Source: Solen grandis (Eukaryota > Mollusca > Bivalvia > Adapedonta > Solenidae). Taken from it: a DNA stretch of 64,000 nt. The notes beneath the pieces were generated by a model that made no database searches, had not been told where the DNA came from, and saw only the letters and a list, made by a program, of their open reading frames with translations. The stretch spans positions 56,711,776 through 56,775,775 of the forward strand of contig CM037782.1 in the NCBI GenBank assembly GCA_021229015.1, given 5' to 3'. Positions 1-11,179 of this stretch are shown here, in pieces (position 1 is the first letter of the stretch; each line of letters starts with the position of its first letter). Made by a program: the position numbers and the translations under genes.

Positions 1-750
1 TTTGTGGCATGCATGACTTAAAAGTATACTTCACAGGCATATTCATCATGATATGAATAGATAATGAAAATGGATTATTGCAATTTTCTTGTTCAATGCA
101 TTTGCAAAATTGTTCTAAATGTCATGAGTCCATTTCCAGTTGTGTAATATACTATAATTACCATAGAAACTTGATCCTTTTAATCTGAAAGAACAATCTT
201 AAACGTTTTTCTGTTTGTGGTAATGTAATTGTTTATAAATTTCCTATTATAAATATCTGTTTTGTTTATTTCTGTTTTATAAGAAAATTGGATACTGAAA
301 TTACAGTCTTTAAATGTGAAGCTTGTCACATGTGAAGGCCCAGATTCTTCGGGAAGGGGGAGTGGGGGGGGGAGGTAGGGAGCTTAGGGGGCTCATGCCT
401 CCTAAGTTGGTTTGATCATACAATTTTCTAGGTGACTGAAATTGCGTTGATTGGGTAAAAGCTTGTGGAAAGTAGAGGAAGTCCCTATTGTGAGCCCCTT
501 ACTAAAATGAAAGCTTAATGACCAGTCACCCAGGCCGACCCCTGCTGTGAGAGTATCCGCTGTCATACTTATCTCAGCTGTCACTTTGGCAACGTCACTG
601 TGTCTGCTCTAATTTGAATAACTCAATCACTTGTATGGATGTCACAGACTCAATATATAGCACTGATAGCAATTAGTATAAGGATCAAATCAAACTCAAT
701 GTTACATACACTTTTTGAATTACGACCAATTAAAAAATCCTAACATTTAT
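1..750. other. Non-coding, probably CTNS intron
   Basis: AT-rich sequence with no recognisable exon or repeat family, apart from a G-rich run near 355-375. It probably lies in an intron of the cystinosin gene, because the last coding exon of that gene starts at 5257 and no earlier exon is visible to its left. That assignment is inference. Confidence 0.35.
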
Positions 751-1812
751 TATGCTCACCGAAGGTGACGCATAATAGTCGCCGCTTCGTCCGTCCGTCC
801 GTTCGTCCGTCTCACTTTCCTTGTCCGGACTATTTCTCAGGAACTAACGGCTTGAATTCAACGAAACTTTATGGAAGCTTTATTACCAAGAGGAGATGCG
901 CATATCGTCAGCATGACCCGATTCCTAAATTTTTCACAGAGTTATGGCCCATTGACTTTTCGGCCTATAGTACATATTGCATGATTCTTGTCCTGGTGCT
1001 ATTTCTCAGGAACTAATGGCTTGAATTCAACGAAACTTTATGGGAAGCTTTATTACCAAGAGGAGATGCGCATATCATCAGCATGACCCGATTCCTAAAT
1101 TTTTCACAGAGTTATGGCCCATTGACTTTTCGGCCTATAGTACATATTGCATGATTCTTGTCCGGGCTATTTCTCAGGAACTAATGGCTTGAATTCAACG
1201 AAACTTTATGGGAAGCTTTATTACCAAGAGGAGATGCGCATATCGTCAGCATGACCCGATTCCTAAATTTTTCAAAGAGTTAAGGCCCCTTGACTTTCTG
1301 GCCTATAGTACATATTGCATGATTCTTGTCCGGGCTATTTCTCAGGAACTAATGGCTTGAATTCAACAAAACTTTATGGGAAGCTTTATCACCAAGAGTA
1401 GATACGCATATCGTCGGCGTGACCTGGTTCCTCAATTATTCACAGAGTTATGGCCCCTTGACTTTTCGGCCTATAGTACATATTGCATGATTCTTGTCCG
1501 GGCTATTTCTCAGGAACTAATGGCTTGAATTCAATGAAACTTTATGGGAAGCTTTATTACCAAGAGGAGATGAGCATATCGTCAGCATGACCCGATTCCT
1601 AAATTTTTCAAAGAGTTAAGGCCCATTGACTTTTTGGCCTATAGTACATATTGCATGATTCTTGTCCGGGCTATTTCTCAGGAACTAATGGCTTGAATTC
1701 AACAAAACTTTAGGGAAGCTTTATCACCAAGAGTAGATACGCATATCGACGGCGTGACCTGGTTCCTCAATTTTTAAGAGAGTTATGGCCCCTACTACCA
1801 TGTTGTTGACTA
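751..1812. repeat. Mobile-element-like array, six ~168-bp units
   Basis: Begins with a short GC-richer leader (CTCACCGAAGGTGACGCATA, then a CCGT-rich tract at 778-811). About six tandem units of 164-172 bp follow. The phrase GCTATTTCTCAGGAACTAA recurs near 829, 1001, 1168, 1337, 1501 and 1671. Later units are more diverged and share their own variants (for example ACCAAGAGTAGATACGCATA in units 4 and 6), so the array grew by multi-unit duplication. The leader plus tandem core resembles the non-autonomous 'pearl'-type elements described from bivalves; that family link is inference. Confidence 0.75.
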
Positions 1813-3052
1813 ATATTCATGTCATTTGCCTAATTTAACAGGAGATATCATTTAAACAAAACCCCAAAATTCAATATAGTAATGTCAATCATAATCATGT
1901 CAGCTAATTGTTGTTTAGGCCATTATACACTATTTCAAATATCCAGTCATATGTCAAGAGTGTTGGTTAACCTCATTGATATGAGCACACATTGAAATGT
2001 ATGACTTAATTTTTAGTAGTATAAAAACTTTAAAAAAATCAATGAAAGATCTGATGAGTAACACGTATTATCATATTAAATAGTAAACCACACATTGAAA
2101 TGTATGACTTAATTTTTAGTAGTATAAACCAAGGCCTTATTTGTAACAATGACGTTCTTCGGGGAGCATCTGTCAGTTCTACTGACTTTCCCTTTTTTTA
2201 TGAGCTTTAGTGCTCTCTCTCTCTCTCTCTTACAGATTATAAGAGAACATAAATATATTTATTAAATAGAAAGGAATCATATTTAAAACAACAAAAGGAC
2301 AATAACAGACATGTCCCGTGTTTCCTAAATATAAGAGAATGTAACCCATTTATGCTTTTTAATAGAGCCCAAAAATATAATGTAATAATGTAATTGTGCA
2401 AAGAAAAAAATAACCTTCTCAGTCGCTTTCATTTTCATATTTAAACTTTTTTTCAATTTATTTTTTATCTTTTAAAGAGATTTAATAAGCTGAAAATCCC
2501 CCCCGTCCCAAAGGGATAGATTTCAATTTTATAAATCATATTCTAACTATAAAAAAGTACCCTATTCCCCCCCCCCCCCAGATTCCCTCGAAGCATCTCC
2601 GTCACCTAGAAAAATTTTTTTTTGGGGGGAAGCCCCGAATCCCCCCAGCACTGACATCCATCAGTCTTTGTCCAAAACCCCCCCTCCAGTTGAAAAAATT
2701 TGGAAATTTGGCCCGCGTGAAAACATAAAAGGGCTGTAAAGATTTTTTGTGATATTTCAAAACAGTATTGTTTTTCTTAATTTCTTCATTTTAACTTTTT
2801 TATCTATTTTTAGAGTTAAAGCACCGTCGATAGAGACCCACATAGCTCAGTTACAACCCGCCAAACTACCGAGGTTGACAGTTGTATGTACCACCCAGTA
2901 TGAAACTGGGGACAGATGACACAGGGGATCATGAACATCAAAAACATGTCTAGAAGAATACAGGGAAAAGTACAGATACAAGCATGAAAAATGTTTTCTT
3001 TAATTTTTAGACCAGTTGAAAAAAACAGAGTTACAAAATAACAATTTTTTTC
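1813..3052. other. Non-coding with simple repeats
   Basis: No gene seen. It contains a direct repeat of about 40 bp (phrase ACATTGAAATGTATGACTTA near 1989 and 2091), a CT microsatellite near 2212-2231, and C-rich low-complexity tracts near 2500, 2570 and 2640. Confidence 0.5.
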
Positions 3053-3152
3053 NNNNNNNNNNNNNNNNNNNNNNNNNNNNNNNNNNNNNNNNNNNNNNNN
3101 NNNNNNNNNNNNNNNNNNNNNNNNNNNNNNNNNNNNNNNNNNNNNNNNNNNN
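3053..3152. other. Assembly gap (100 N)
   Basis: Exactly 100 N, the conventional placeholder for a gap of unknown size, so no distance across it should be trusted. Confidence 0.98.
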
Positions 3153-3377
3153 CAAACTTCGTATAGAGTTTACAAACCTGCACAGAGAGGTAGAAGGCTT
3201 TGATAGCCTTTAAGGTCAGTTTGTCAAGGTCACTATCACCCCCCAACCCCACTTGAAAAAAGAAAAGATTTAAAAAAATAAGAATGATATGCATGTAGAT
3301 TTTTTTTTTTTTTTTTTTTTGTTTTTGAATTGCCATATAACATGTAAGAGATAGTAGAGTCACATTAGAGAAACTAG

Positions 3378-3740
3378 GATGATGTGACTGGTTGTGGTAT
3401 CATGCCACATGTCTGTGGTGTGACTAGGGTGATGTGACTGGTTGTGGTATCATGCCACATGTCTGTGGTGTGACTAGGATGATGTGACTGGTTGTGGTAT
3501 CATGCCACATGTCTGTGGTGTGACTAGGTGTCTGTGGTGTGACTAGGATGATGTGACTGGTTGTGGTATCATGCCACATGTCTGTGGTGTGACTAGGATG
3601 ATGTGACTGGTTGTAGTATCATGCCACATGTCTGTGGTGTGATACTGCTGGGTTGCAGCACATGCATATCATCTGAAATAGACAGTATCTAAATGACTGA
3701 AATACTGCTGGTAGGCTGTTAAACCAAATAAACAAACAAA
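3378..3740. repeat. SINE-like element with five 50-bp tandem units
   Basis: Five copies of a 50-bp unit containing ATGTGACTGGTTGTGGTATC start near 3378, 3428, 3478, 3547 and 3597, with a partial-unit insertion between the third and fourth. The array runs into a conserved tail that ends GGCTGTTAAACCAAATAAAC. A related element lies in opposite orientation at about 32113-32290, beginning TTTGTTTGTTGGATTTAACA. The tail is of a type widespread in mollusc genomes, but the exact family was not checked. Confidence 0.65.
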
Positions 3741-4011
3741 GCCAGAAAGAACTGTTTTGATAAATATAGACTATTCATACAGAATCAACAACACCATGTG
3801 ATTTATCTAACAATAGCAAGAATTCTTCATGTAAGTGTGAAAACTGCTTCTAGCATAAATTTTACATAAATCTAAACAGTAGAGTTCTCATATATTGAAA
3901 ATGTAACATATGAGGGGTGTTCACATTGTTTGCGGAAAGGTGCTCACATTTCTTTATTATACAAACTTTATGTCTGAATATTCTGATCAGTAAAATTTAA
4001 TACAATAGGAG

Positions 4012-4253
4012 TTAACCCTTTCCCTCATAGAGGACACCATGAAAAGACCTATGCTAACAGCATAAAACCAGATCAGCCTGTGAGTAACTCGCAGGCTGAT
4101 CAGGTTTTATGCTGTTCGCTGCTCCTCAGTGGTCTTGAAATGAGGACTTTATAATTAAATTTGGTAAGGTTTAACTGTGGTTTTCTGCAGATCAGGGTTT
4201 ATGTGGTACCTACTGAGTGCGTCAAAATGAGTCTATATGAGGGAAAGGGTTAA
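4012..4253 (+). mobile_element. TTAA-flanked foldback MITE, copy 1
   Basis: A 242-bp element bounded by TTAA on both sides with terminal inverted repeats CCCTTTCCCTCATA and TATGAGGGAAAGGG. A central hairpin has arms containing AGATCAGCCTG and CAGGCTGATCAG. The TTAA target plus CCC...GGG ends match the pattern of piggyBac-type transposons, so it is probably a piggyBac-like MITE (inference; no transposase is present). The flank just right of it (4254-4352) is the reverse complement of 9088-9185. Confidence 0.85.
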
Positions 4254-5256
4254 ACAACTGGTAACATGATAGTTGTGCTTAATTTTTAACATAAAACTTT
4301 GCTATTCTATAGAAATCAGATGACAGTTTTCTAACTGACCTTGTACAACCTGTAAATTACAAAACTTCACATGAATCGCTTACATACACGCCGTACAGAC
4401 AATAGTAACATCATCAAACGAATCCCAGCTCAACACAAAACGACGTCAGAGTCAACATTCACACACATTCACAATAGATGAAGAACACCACTTAATCTTA
4501 TTCAAAATACACAAACAGGCACAAATATGTCACATATATATATTCAGTTGGTCATGAATAATGTTGTAGACAGTACTGTTGCTACAATCCATTCTGTACA
4601 TGATTTCAGGGATTGCAATGCGACAAACTCTGCCAAGCAACTCTTAGATGGCAGCAGCGTGTGACAACATCTCTGTCACTTAACAACCGCTGCTCTCGTC
4701 ATCAACCATGTTTTCCCTGTCCTACTTAGACCACTTGTACTATTTGAATATCACTGTCTTCTCTCAGTGGTTTCACTTTAGGCATTATGAATCATTTTAT
4801 AGTTTTGGAAATTTCATTTGAACACAAAATTTGATGGCTGTTTTTGCTCAAGACTCATTTTTGTATAAGTCAGCAGTTAATGATTGTTTATTATAGTTCT
4901 GGTGTCAGAAATCAAAATGAGGCCATAAACGACATTGCAAATGTTCTCGCATTATGTATAAGTAGTTTGGAAGGCATACATTAAAAATTGTACATTTGAG
5001 ATGGTATGATTTTAGAATCTTTTCATCAAAGTGACCAACTATTTAGCAGGGAAGACAATGATGATGTTACTATGGAAACCACATTTTATTCCAGGAGAAG
5101 GGTACAGATCAAATTTTTGCACATTAACATGACAATATATCGACCAATATCATAGTGCAGTTTCATAAACCTGCCATCTAAAATAAAGTAATGAGAACAC
5201 TTTTCCGTTAACTTTTTGAACACCCCACGTATCTATGAAGATCTTTTCTCCTTCAG
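4254..5256. other. Non-coding, terminal intron of CTNS
   Basis: The first ~100 bp is an inverted copy of 9088-9185. The remainder is AT-rich with no exon seen. It ends in a pyrimidine-rich tract and CTTCAG (5251-5256), a good splice acceptor for the cystinosin exon. Confidence 0.5.
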
Positions 5257-5453
5257 ATGACTGGGGATCAATATTTGGTGACCCCACAAAGTTTGGACTT
5301 GGGTTTTTCTCCATTCTGTTTGACATCCTGTTCATCATCCAGCACTACTGTTTATATCATGATAACAACGCGTACAGTGCGCTGGTTGACCACGAGTATG
5401 AGGAGAAGGAAATCCGTGTCAACGATAACTCAGATTATTCCAGTATAGGTTAG
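5257..5453 (+). CDS. CTNS: Cystinosin, last coding exon (partial gene)
   Basis: Cystinosin exports cystine from lysosomes together with protons; it is a seven-helix PQ-loop protein. This exon encodes its C-terminus: the signature [10 protein letters not shown], followed by the last membrane helix (hydrophobic run [13 protein letters not shown]) and HYCLY, as in animal cystinosins. The acceptor is CTTCAG at 5251-5256. The exon opens with two bases (AT) that complete a codon from the previous exon, then 64 sense codons and TAG at 5451-5453. After the helix, the cytosolic tail contains YSAL, a YxxL/I-type lysosomal sorting signal in the place of the GYDQL signal of human cystinosin, and a second YSSI near the end. 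The tail is about 20 residues longer than human. Earlier exons are not in the window, or lie beyond a large repeat-filled intron. Confidence 0.94.
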
Positions 5454-5568
5454 GTAGCTATGTTGATATTTTATTCTTTGATTTCGGTGAAGGGAACGAA
5501 ATATATTCAAGAGTGATACATCCTATCAGACATATGGATCTGTATCATCTTTGTGTCATCTAATCCTT

Positions 5569-5724
5569 ATTGTAAAACATGGCACTTGTGATTTAGTTTA
5601 AAGTAATCCATCCATCATTAATTGTAAAACATGGCACTTGTGATTTAGTTTAAAGTAATCCATCCATCATTAATTGTAAAACATGGCACTTGTGATTTAG
5701 TTTAAAGTAATCCATCCATCATTA
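5569..5724. repeat. Three 52-bp tandem repeats
   Basis: Three nearly identical 52-bp units start with TGTAAAACATGGCACTTGTG near 5571, 5623 and 5675. They lie in the presumed 3' UTR of CTNS. Confidence 0.9.
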
Positions 5725-5765
5725 GTTTGTGATCTTGGTCCATCAAATAATCGTGGGAATTTTAT

Positions 5766-5771
5766 AATAAA
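5766..5771 (+). terminator. Candidate poly(A) signal for CTNS
   Basis: AATAAA 313 bases after the cystinosin stop codon, followed by T/GT-containing sequence. It is a plausible cleavage signal, but AATAAA is common in this AT-rich DNA. Confidence 0.35.
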
Positions 5772-7167
5772 TGCATGCCTTTACAGTAAAAAACAAAAAC
5801 ACTCAAAGTCAGTGGATGCTTGCATCTTCACTGAAGTCTTTTTAAGCATTTGAAGGACTCGGATTATAATGAATGATGGCTGGATTATCTTAATTTTCTG
5901 GTCCCTTGTTCTCAAAAACGAATACTGTAATGTTTTCATGCTTAGTCAAATTTCCCTTAAGGTTCAGTAGTGATTTAAGTATGATATTTTAGTTTGAGTC
6001 TTAGATCTTAATGAAGTATTTTTCAAGAATTATGTAAGAATTTATTTGTTAATCTGACTTTTATTGGAATCATTTTTACCATTTCAGATAAAGAAAACAG
6101 CATCCAATGAAGATAAAGGTGGATAGACATAGGATTCCTGTGGAAATGAACATATCATATTTCCAGAATCAATTTAAACATATTTATTTACCTTGATATG
6201 CATATAGGTCATTGCGGATGATATTAACTCAATGGTTCCTTGGTTGGGCAAATTTCTTGGAGATTTGAGAAAATTCTTAAAGATTCTAACCCCCATTATG
6301 GTTTGAACCTATAATCTCTAGATCAACAACCACTGGACCACAACTCAGTAAAATATGAATGTCATCTGGATGTGACTGAAATTATAATACTCCATTTTCA
6401 CATGAAAGCCAACTTAAACACAGTCTAACAGTGGATCCAAGGGGCCCATTTCACTAAACTAATGAAAAATTCAGATATTTTTCAACAGTTTCACCAAAAG
6501 AACATACAATTTTTATCGGCTACAGGTATGTTTTGTCTTCCTAAAAATAAAAGTATTATGTTATATATTTAAAGTGTTCTTGTCAAAAGAGTAAGTTGTT
6601 ACTTAATGTGCTCCATTTCTCCAGATAGAGGGACATCATATAGCAATTGACTTCAGTTTTCAGTGGACACAAAACAATAAAAACCTGATAAGTTGTAAAT
6701 GACAGATGTTATCTAAAGTGTTGGGTATCAATATAGTTTTATGTCACTGAAATCAAGGTAATGACTGTTTTATTATAATCATGAATATGTGTTGATAAAA
6801 AGGAACCATTGTCATTTAGAAAATAAGTACAATAATGTTGCAATTTTTTAAGCTTTTGAACATGCATTTTCATAATTTTCAATTTGCTTCAAGGGATGTC
6901 CAGCATAAGCATTTAACCTACACTATTGTATCTTACCTAAGTATTAACAAGGGAGAAGTGCCCCAGTAATACATTTCTAATAAATGTTAATTTGTAAATT
7001 TTTATTTCTTTAAGACTTACAATGATGAAAGGCTTTGATTCTTTGTTAACATGTCTTCAAATATATACTCTTCATGTCTACAGTAGGAATCCAAGGCTGT
7101 GGTGAAATACACTTTTATGATTTTATAAACTTAAAATTAACTCATGTCGTAACATGATTATGTCACC
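5772..7167. other. Non-coding downstream of CTNS
   Basis: AT-rich with no long ORF. It contains a possible alternative exon at 6088-6110 and a diverged tRNA-derived SINE remnant near 6285-6350, where TGGTTTGAACC resembles a B box and CCACTGGACCACAA is A-box-like on the opposite strand. Confidence 0.45.
6088..6110 (+). other. Possible alternative terminal exon of CTNS
   Basis: CATTTTTACCATTTCAG is a good acceptor ending at 6087. The segment that follows starts with AT, the same phase as the other candidates here. If joined to G5448 of the cystinosin exon (possible donor GTTAGG), it would give the tail DKENSIQ and then TGA at 6108-6110. This is speculative and rests only on splice motifs and phase. 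Confidence 0.2.
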
Positions 7168-7600
7168 CCCCACATTTATATGGGGGAGACATATTGTTTT
7201 TGTCGGAGTTGTCTGTCACACTTTTTGTCGGAGCGTAACTCAGAAAGTCTCAAAGCTATAACTTAAAACTTTACAGGTGGATAAATTTAATTGAAGGGAA
7301 GTGTCATGCACAAGAACGTAACTCTGCACATCATGTTTTGGAGTTACTGCCCTTTGTTAAGTTTCAGATTTTTTTTTTTCAAGAGCATTTCTCTGCACTA
7401 TGACATAACCTTAAACTTCTAGGTGGATAGATCACATGAGGAGAAGTGCAGTGCACACTTAATATTTTTAGAGTTACTGCTCTTTGTTCAATTTCATTTT
7501 TTTTTTTAAAGGTACTATTCATGCACTATGAGACATATTACCTTGAAACTTCATAGGTGGATAGACCTCTACAAAATCAAATCTCAAGTTTCTATGGTTT
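7168..7600 (+). repeat. Dispersed element, tandem ~150-bp core
   Basis: Starts TTATATGGGGGAGACATATT and contains about three diverged units carrying phrases such as CTTCATAGGTGGATAGACC and GGAGTTACTGCCCTTTGTT. A shorter copy lies at 9673-9940. Its end there is fused directly to 18 bp of a MITE terminus (9656-9673). Confidence 0.6.
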
Positions 7601-7684
7601 AAGTTTAAACATTTCTTTAATTATTAATAAGGAAACTCATGTTGGATCCTGGGTTTGACAAGTACTTTGCACCAAGGAAAGTCA

Positions 7685-7926
7685 TTAACCCTTTCCCTCA
7701 TAGGGAAACCATGAAAAGACCTATGTGAACAACATAAAACCAGATCAGCCTGCGAGTAACTCGCAGGCTAATCAGGTTTTATGTTGTTCGCTGCTCCTCA
7801 GTGGTCTGGAAATGAGGGACTTTATAATTAAATTTGGTAAGGTTTAACTGTGGTTTTCTGCAGATCAGGCTTTATGTGGTACTTATTGAGTGCGTCAAAA
7901 TGAGTCTATATGAGGGAAAGGGTTAA
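7685..7926 (+). mobile_element. TTAA-flanked foldback MITE, copy 2
   Basis: Same 242-bp family as at 4012, with TTAA at both edges and CCCTTTCCCTCATA ends. The hairpin arms are CAGCCTGCGAGT and ACTCGCAGGCTA; the second arm has a single change. Confidence 0.85.
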
Positions 7927-7939
7927 AGATACTTGTCCG

Positions 7940-8025
7940 CCCCCTCCCCCCGGTTAGATTTGAACCTACAACCTCCATATCTGTAGTTAGACATACAATC
8001 ACTGAACCGCAGCATTTTTTTTATT
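7940..8025 (-). repeat. tRNA-derived SINE remnant
   Basis: Read on the - strand, it has an A-box-like GCGGTTCAGTGATTG followed by a B-box-like GTAGGTTCAAATCT at tRNA spacing. It lacks a full cloverleaf, so it is a SINE head or tRNA relic, not a functional tRNA. A second, more decayed copy sits at about 10310-10370. Confidence 0.5.
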
Positions 8026-8436
8026 TTGTAAAGTCCTATACCAACATTAATAACATGTAACGATATCACCAACTGTGGTATAGGTCCTCCACCATGATGT
8101 GACATCACAATGTTTGATATCCTGTCTTCTTTGCATGAGATCTATTTCCACGTATGATATAGTTAAGGTGTAGCATGAAACATGGTACAGTAATTAGTAT
8201 CTACATATGGCATGTGATCATCTGCAGTGGCATATACTCGTATGTACTTTCTTGGCTTGGCACATTACATTTTATAATGATGTAATTTTTCTGTGTTATA
8301 TCTTATAAAGGAAGGACAGTCGTAAAAGCTTCTCATCAGTACTGATATGAAGAAAAATGAAGGAAATATTGTTTTAATGTTTTGTATTTAATAAGAGCTA
8401 TTGAGATTACAGTAAATGGTATAGTATATGTTGATT

Positions 8437-8678
8437 TTAACCCTTTCCCTCATAGAGGACACCATGAAAAGACCTATGCGAACAGCATAAAACCAGATCA
8501 GCCTGCGAGTAACTCGCAGGCTGATCAGGTTTTATGCTGTTCGCTGCTCCTCAGTGGTCTGGTAATGAGGATTTTACAATTAAATTTGGTAAGGTTTGAG
8601 TTTGGCTTTCTGCAGATCAGGTTTTATGTGGTACCTATTGAGTGCGTCAAAATGAGTCTATATGAGGGAAAGGGTTAA
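8437..8678 (+). mobile_element. TTAA-flanked foldback MITE, copy 3
   Basis: Full-length copy with TTAA edges and intact terminal inverted repeats. The central palindrome CTGCGAGTAACTCGCAG is perfect. It is 98% or more like the copy at 10787, because both lie in the duplicated segment. Confidence 0.88.
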
Positions 8679-8802
8679 TCAAAAGAGGTGTTATTGTATA
8701 ATTGTGTACTTATTTATGTTTTACAATCATTCTGGATGTAGATTTTCTAGCACTTTAGTTGATAAAAATATTTTGTGATAAAAAAAATATTTTGTTTTAC
8801 AG

Positions 8803-8894
8803 ATTCTAAATCTGATTCTTTCAGTCGTGTCAATGATTTTTACATATGCAGTCCTTGCAGTTTAAGTTCATTATCCTATAGAAACTCTTCCCTG
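8803..8894 (+). other. Exon-like segment, duplicated (copy A)
   Basis: TTTGTTTTACAG precedes position 8803 and GTAAGT follows position 8894, so both splice sites are strong. The frame with two leading bases is open for 30 codons, serine-rich, starting SKSDSFSRVNDFYIC; the other two frames have stops. The leading AT has the phase needed to join a possible donor at G5448 in the last cystinosin exon. If the donor were not used, translation would continue to TAA at 8922-8924, ending ITYASL, another YxxL motif. It could be an alternative cystinosin tail, an exon of an unseen gene, or chance. A second copy is at 11180. Confidence 0.4.
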
Positions 8895-9185
8895 GTAAGT
8901 CAAATTACCTATGCATCATTATAAAACCAGATCGGCCAAGTAACAGCTTGCAAGCTGATTGGGATTCCTTTTGTCTGTAACTACTTTTCAGTAACTTTAG
9001 ATGAAAAGGTAGCTCAGTGAAACTAAAATCAAAACTGCTTTTAGTTTGATCTGGTTTTACAATGGTAGAACATGGTATTAAGTTGTATACACAGGTTGTA
9101 CAAGGTCAGAAAACTGTCATCTGATTTCTATAGAATAGCAAAGTTTTATGTTAACAATTAAGCACAACTATCATGTTACCAATTG

Positions 9186-9428
9186 TTAAACCCTTTCCCT
9201 CATATAGACTCATTTTGACGCACTCAATAGGTACCACATAAAGCCTGATCTGCAGAAAATCACAGTTAAACCTTACCAAATTTAATTACAAAATCCCCAT
9301 TTCCAGACCACTGAGGAGCAGCGAACAGCATAAAACCTGATCAGCCTGCGAGTTACTCGCAGGCTGATCTGGTTTGATGCTGTTCGCATAGGTCTTTTCA
9401 TGGTTTCCTCTATGAGGGAATGGGTTAA
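9186..9428 (-). mobile_element. TTAA-flanked foldback MITE, copy 4 (inverted)
   Basis: Full-length copy in opposite orientation to its neighbours, with TTAA at both ends. Internally it carries CAGCCTGCGAGTTACTCGCA. Its left flank matches the inverse of 4254-4352. Confidence 0.85.
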
Positions 9429-9655
9429 CATTTATATTATCAGGTCTTGTAAAAAGAGAAGAAAAAATATGAACATATACTTATAAGAAATTAATTTTGC
9501 AAGTTTGTTAACAGGAATAGACACTTTCTTTGTTTTAACAATTTTAGATATACATGTATGTGTGTTGCATCGAACTGAGAATCTAAAAGAATTATCTCTA
9601 GTTTTGTCTATCAATGGAAACCCATCCATACCATTCATTCAATATGGATACTTTG

Positions 9656-9673
9656 TTAACCCTTTCCCTCATT
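9656..9673 (+). mobile_element. Truncated MITE end
   Basis: TTAACCCTTTCCCTCAT is joined directly to the element that begins TTATATGGGGGAGAC. This marks the breakpoint at the start of the second segmental copy. Confidence 0.6.
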
Positions 9674-10061
9674 TATATGGGGGAGACATATTGTTTTTGT
9701 CGGAGTTGTCTGTCTGTCACACTTTTTGTCCGGAGCGTAACTCAGAAAGTCTCAAAGCTATTAACTTAAAACTTTACAGGTGGATAAATTTAATGATGGA
9801 AAGTGTCATGCACAAGAACAGTAACTCTTACATCATATTTTTGGAGTTACTGCCCTTTGTTAAATTTCAGACTTATTATGTGTCAAGAGCATTTCTATTG
9901 CACTATAATACATGTAACCTTGAAACTTCCTAGGTGGATAGACCTCTACAAAATCAAATCTCAAGTTTCTATGGTTTAAGTTTAAACATTTCTTTAATTA
10001 TTAATAAGGAAACTTCTGTTGGATCCTGGGTTTGACAAGTACTTTGCACCAAGGAAAGTCA

Positions 10062-10300
10062 TTAACCCTTTTCCTCATAGAGGAAACCATGAAAAGACCT
10101 ATCGAAAACATAAAACCAGATCAGCCTGCGAGTAACTCGCAGGCTGATCAGGTTTTATGTTGTTCGCTGCTCCTCAGTGGTCTGGAAATGAGGACTTTAT
10201 AATTAAATTTGGTAAGGTTTAACTGTGGTTTTCTGCAGATCAGGCTTTATGTGGTACCTATTGAGTGCGTCAAAATGAGTCTATATGAGGGAAAGGTTAA
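10062..10300 (+). mobile_element. TTAA-flanked foldback MITE, copy 5
   Basis: Counterpart of copy 2 in the duplicated segment. TTAA is at both ends, with a few base deletions (for example AAAGG instead of AAAGGG before the right TTAA). Confidence 0.85.
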
Positions 10301-10786
10301 GGGTTCCCCCCCCCCTTTGAACCAACCAATTTGTAGTTAGACATACAATCACTGAACAGCAGCATTTTTTTATTTTGTAAAGTCCTATACCAACATTAAT
10401 AACATGTAACGATATCACCAACTGTGGTATAGGTCCTCCACCATGATATTACATCACAATGTATGATATCATGTCTTCTATGCATGAGATCTATTTCCAC
10501 GTATGATATAGTTGAGGTGTAGCATGAAACATGGTACAGTGATTAGTATCTACATATGGCATGTGATCATCTGCAGTGGTATGAGATTTATATAACAGTA
10601 TGTTATCATCTGATAATAAACCTGGTATACTCGTATGTACTTTCTTGGCTTGGCACATTACATTTTATAATGATGTAATTTTTCTGTGTTATATCTTATA
10701 AAGGAAGGACAGTAGTTAAAGTTTTAATGTTATGTATTTAATAAGAGGTATTGAGATTACAGTAAATGGTATAGTATATGTTGATT

Positions 10787-11028
10787 TTAACCCTTTCCCT
10801 CATAGAGGACACCATGAAAAGACCTATGCGAACAGCATAAAACCAGATCAGCCTGCGAGTAACTCACAGGCTGATCAGGTTTTATGCTGTTCGCTGCTCC
10901 TCAGTGGTCTGGTAATGAGGATTTTACAATTAAATTTGGTAAGGTTTGAGTTTGGCTTTCTGCAGATCAGGTTTTATGTGGTACCTATTGAGTGCGTCAA
11001 AATGAGTCTATATGAGGGAAAGGGTTAA
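10787..11028 (+). mobile_element. TTAA-flanked foldback MITE, copy 6
   Basis: Counterpart of copy 3 in the duplicated segment. TTAA edges are intact; one base differs in the hairpin arm (CACAGGCTGATC). Confidence 0.88.
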
Positions 11029-11179
11029 TCAAAAGAGGTGTAAACATACTGTGATAAATACAATTAATTATTGTATAATTGTGTACTTATTTATGTTTTA
11101 CAATCATTCTGGATGTAGATTTTCTAGCACTTTAGTTGATATAAATATTTTGTGATAAAAAAAATATTTTGTTTTACAG

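Larger units (their letters stand above)
7168..9190 (+). repeat. Segmental tandem duplication, copy 1
   Basis: First copy of a ~2.0-kb segment repeated at 9673-11560 with an offset of about 2.35-2.38 kb. Both copies contain, in the same order, an element starting TATATGGGGGAGACATATTG, the phrase GGATCCTGGGTTTGACAAGT, a MITE, a tRNA-like SINE remnant, a second MITE, an exon-like segment, and the flank of a third MITE. Small indels and substitutions separate the copies. Confidence 0.85.

Noticed and set aside
829..1795. Regularly spaced repeats that might be taken for a CRISPR array
   Set aside because: Units are contiguous with no unique spacers, about 168 bp long, and the genome is eukaryotic.
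1..5256. Upstream cystinosin exons (for example the LLDFTGGSFSLLQ segment)
   Set aside because: I searched by eye for this conserved penultimate segment and did not find it. The region is repeats and AT-rich DNA, with one gap that could hide sequence.
7940..8025. Possible tRNA gene
   Set aside because: A and B box-like phrases are present, but acceptor and anticodon stems do not pair, and a decayed copy sits in the duplicated segment. A SINE remnant explains it better.
8382..11028. Two nearly identical 98-codon ORFs on the + strand
   Set aside because: They are read-through of the MITE copies at 8437 and 10787, including the hairpin. Identity reflects the duplicated DNA, not a gene family.
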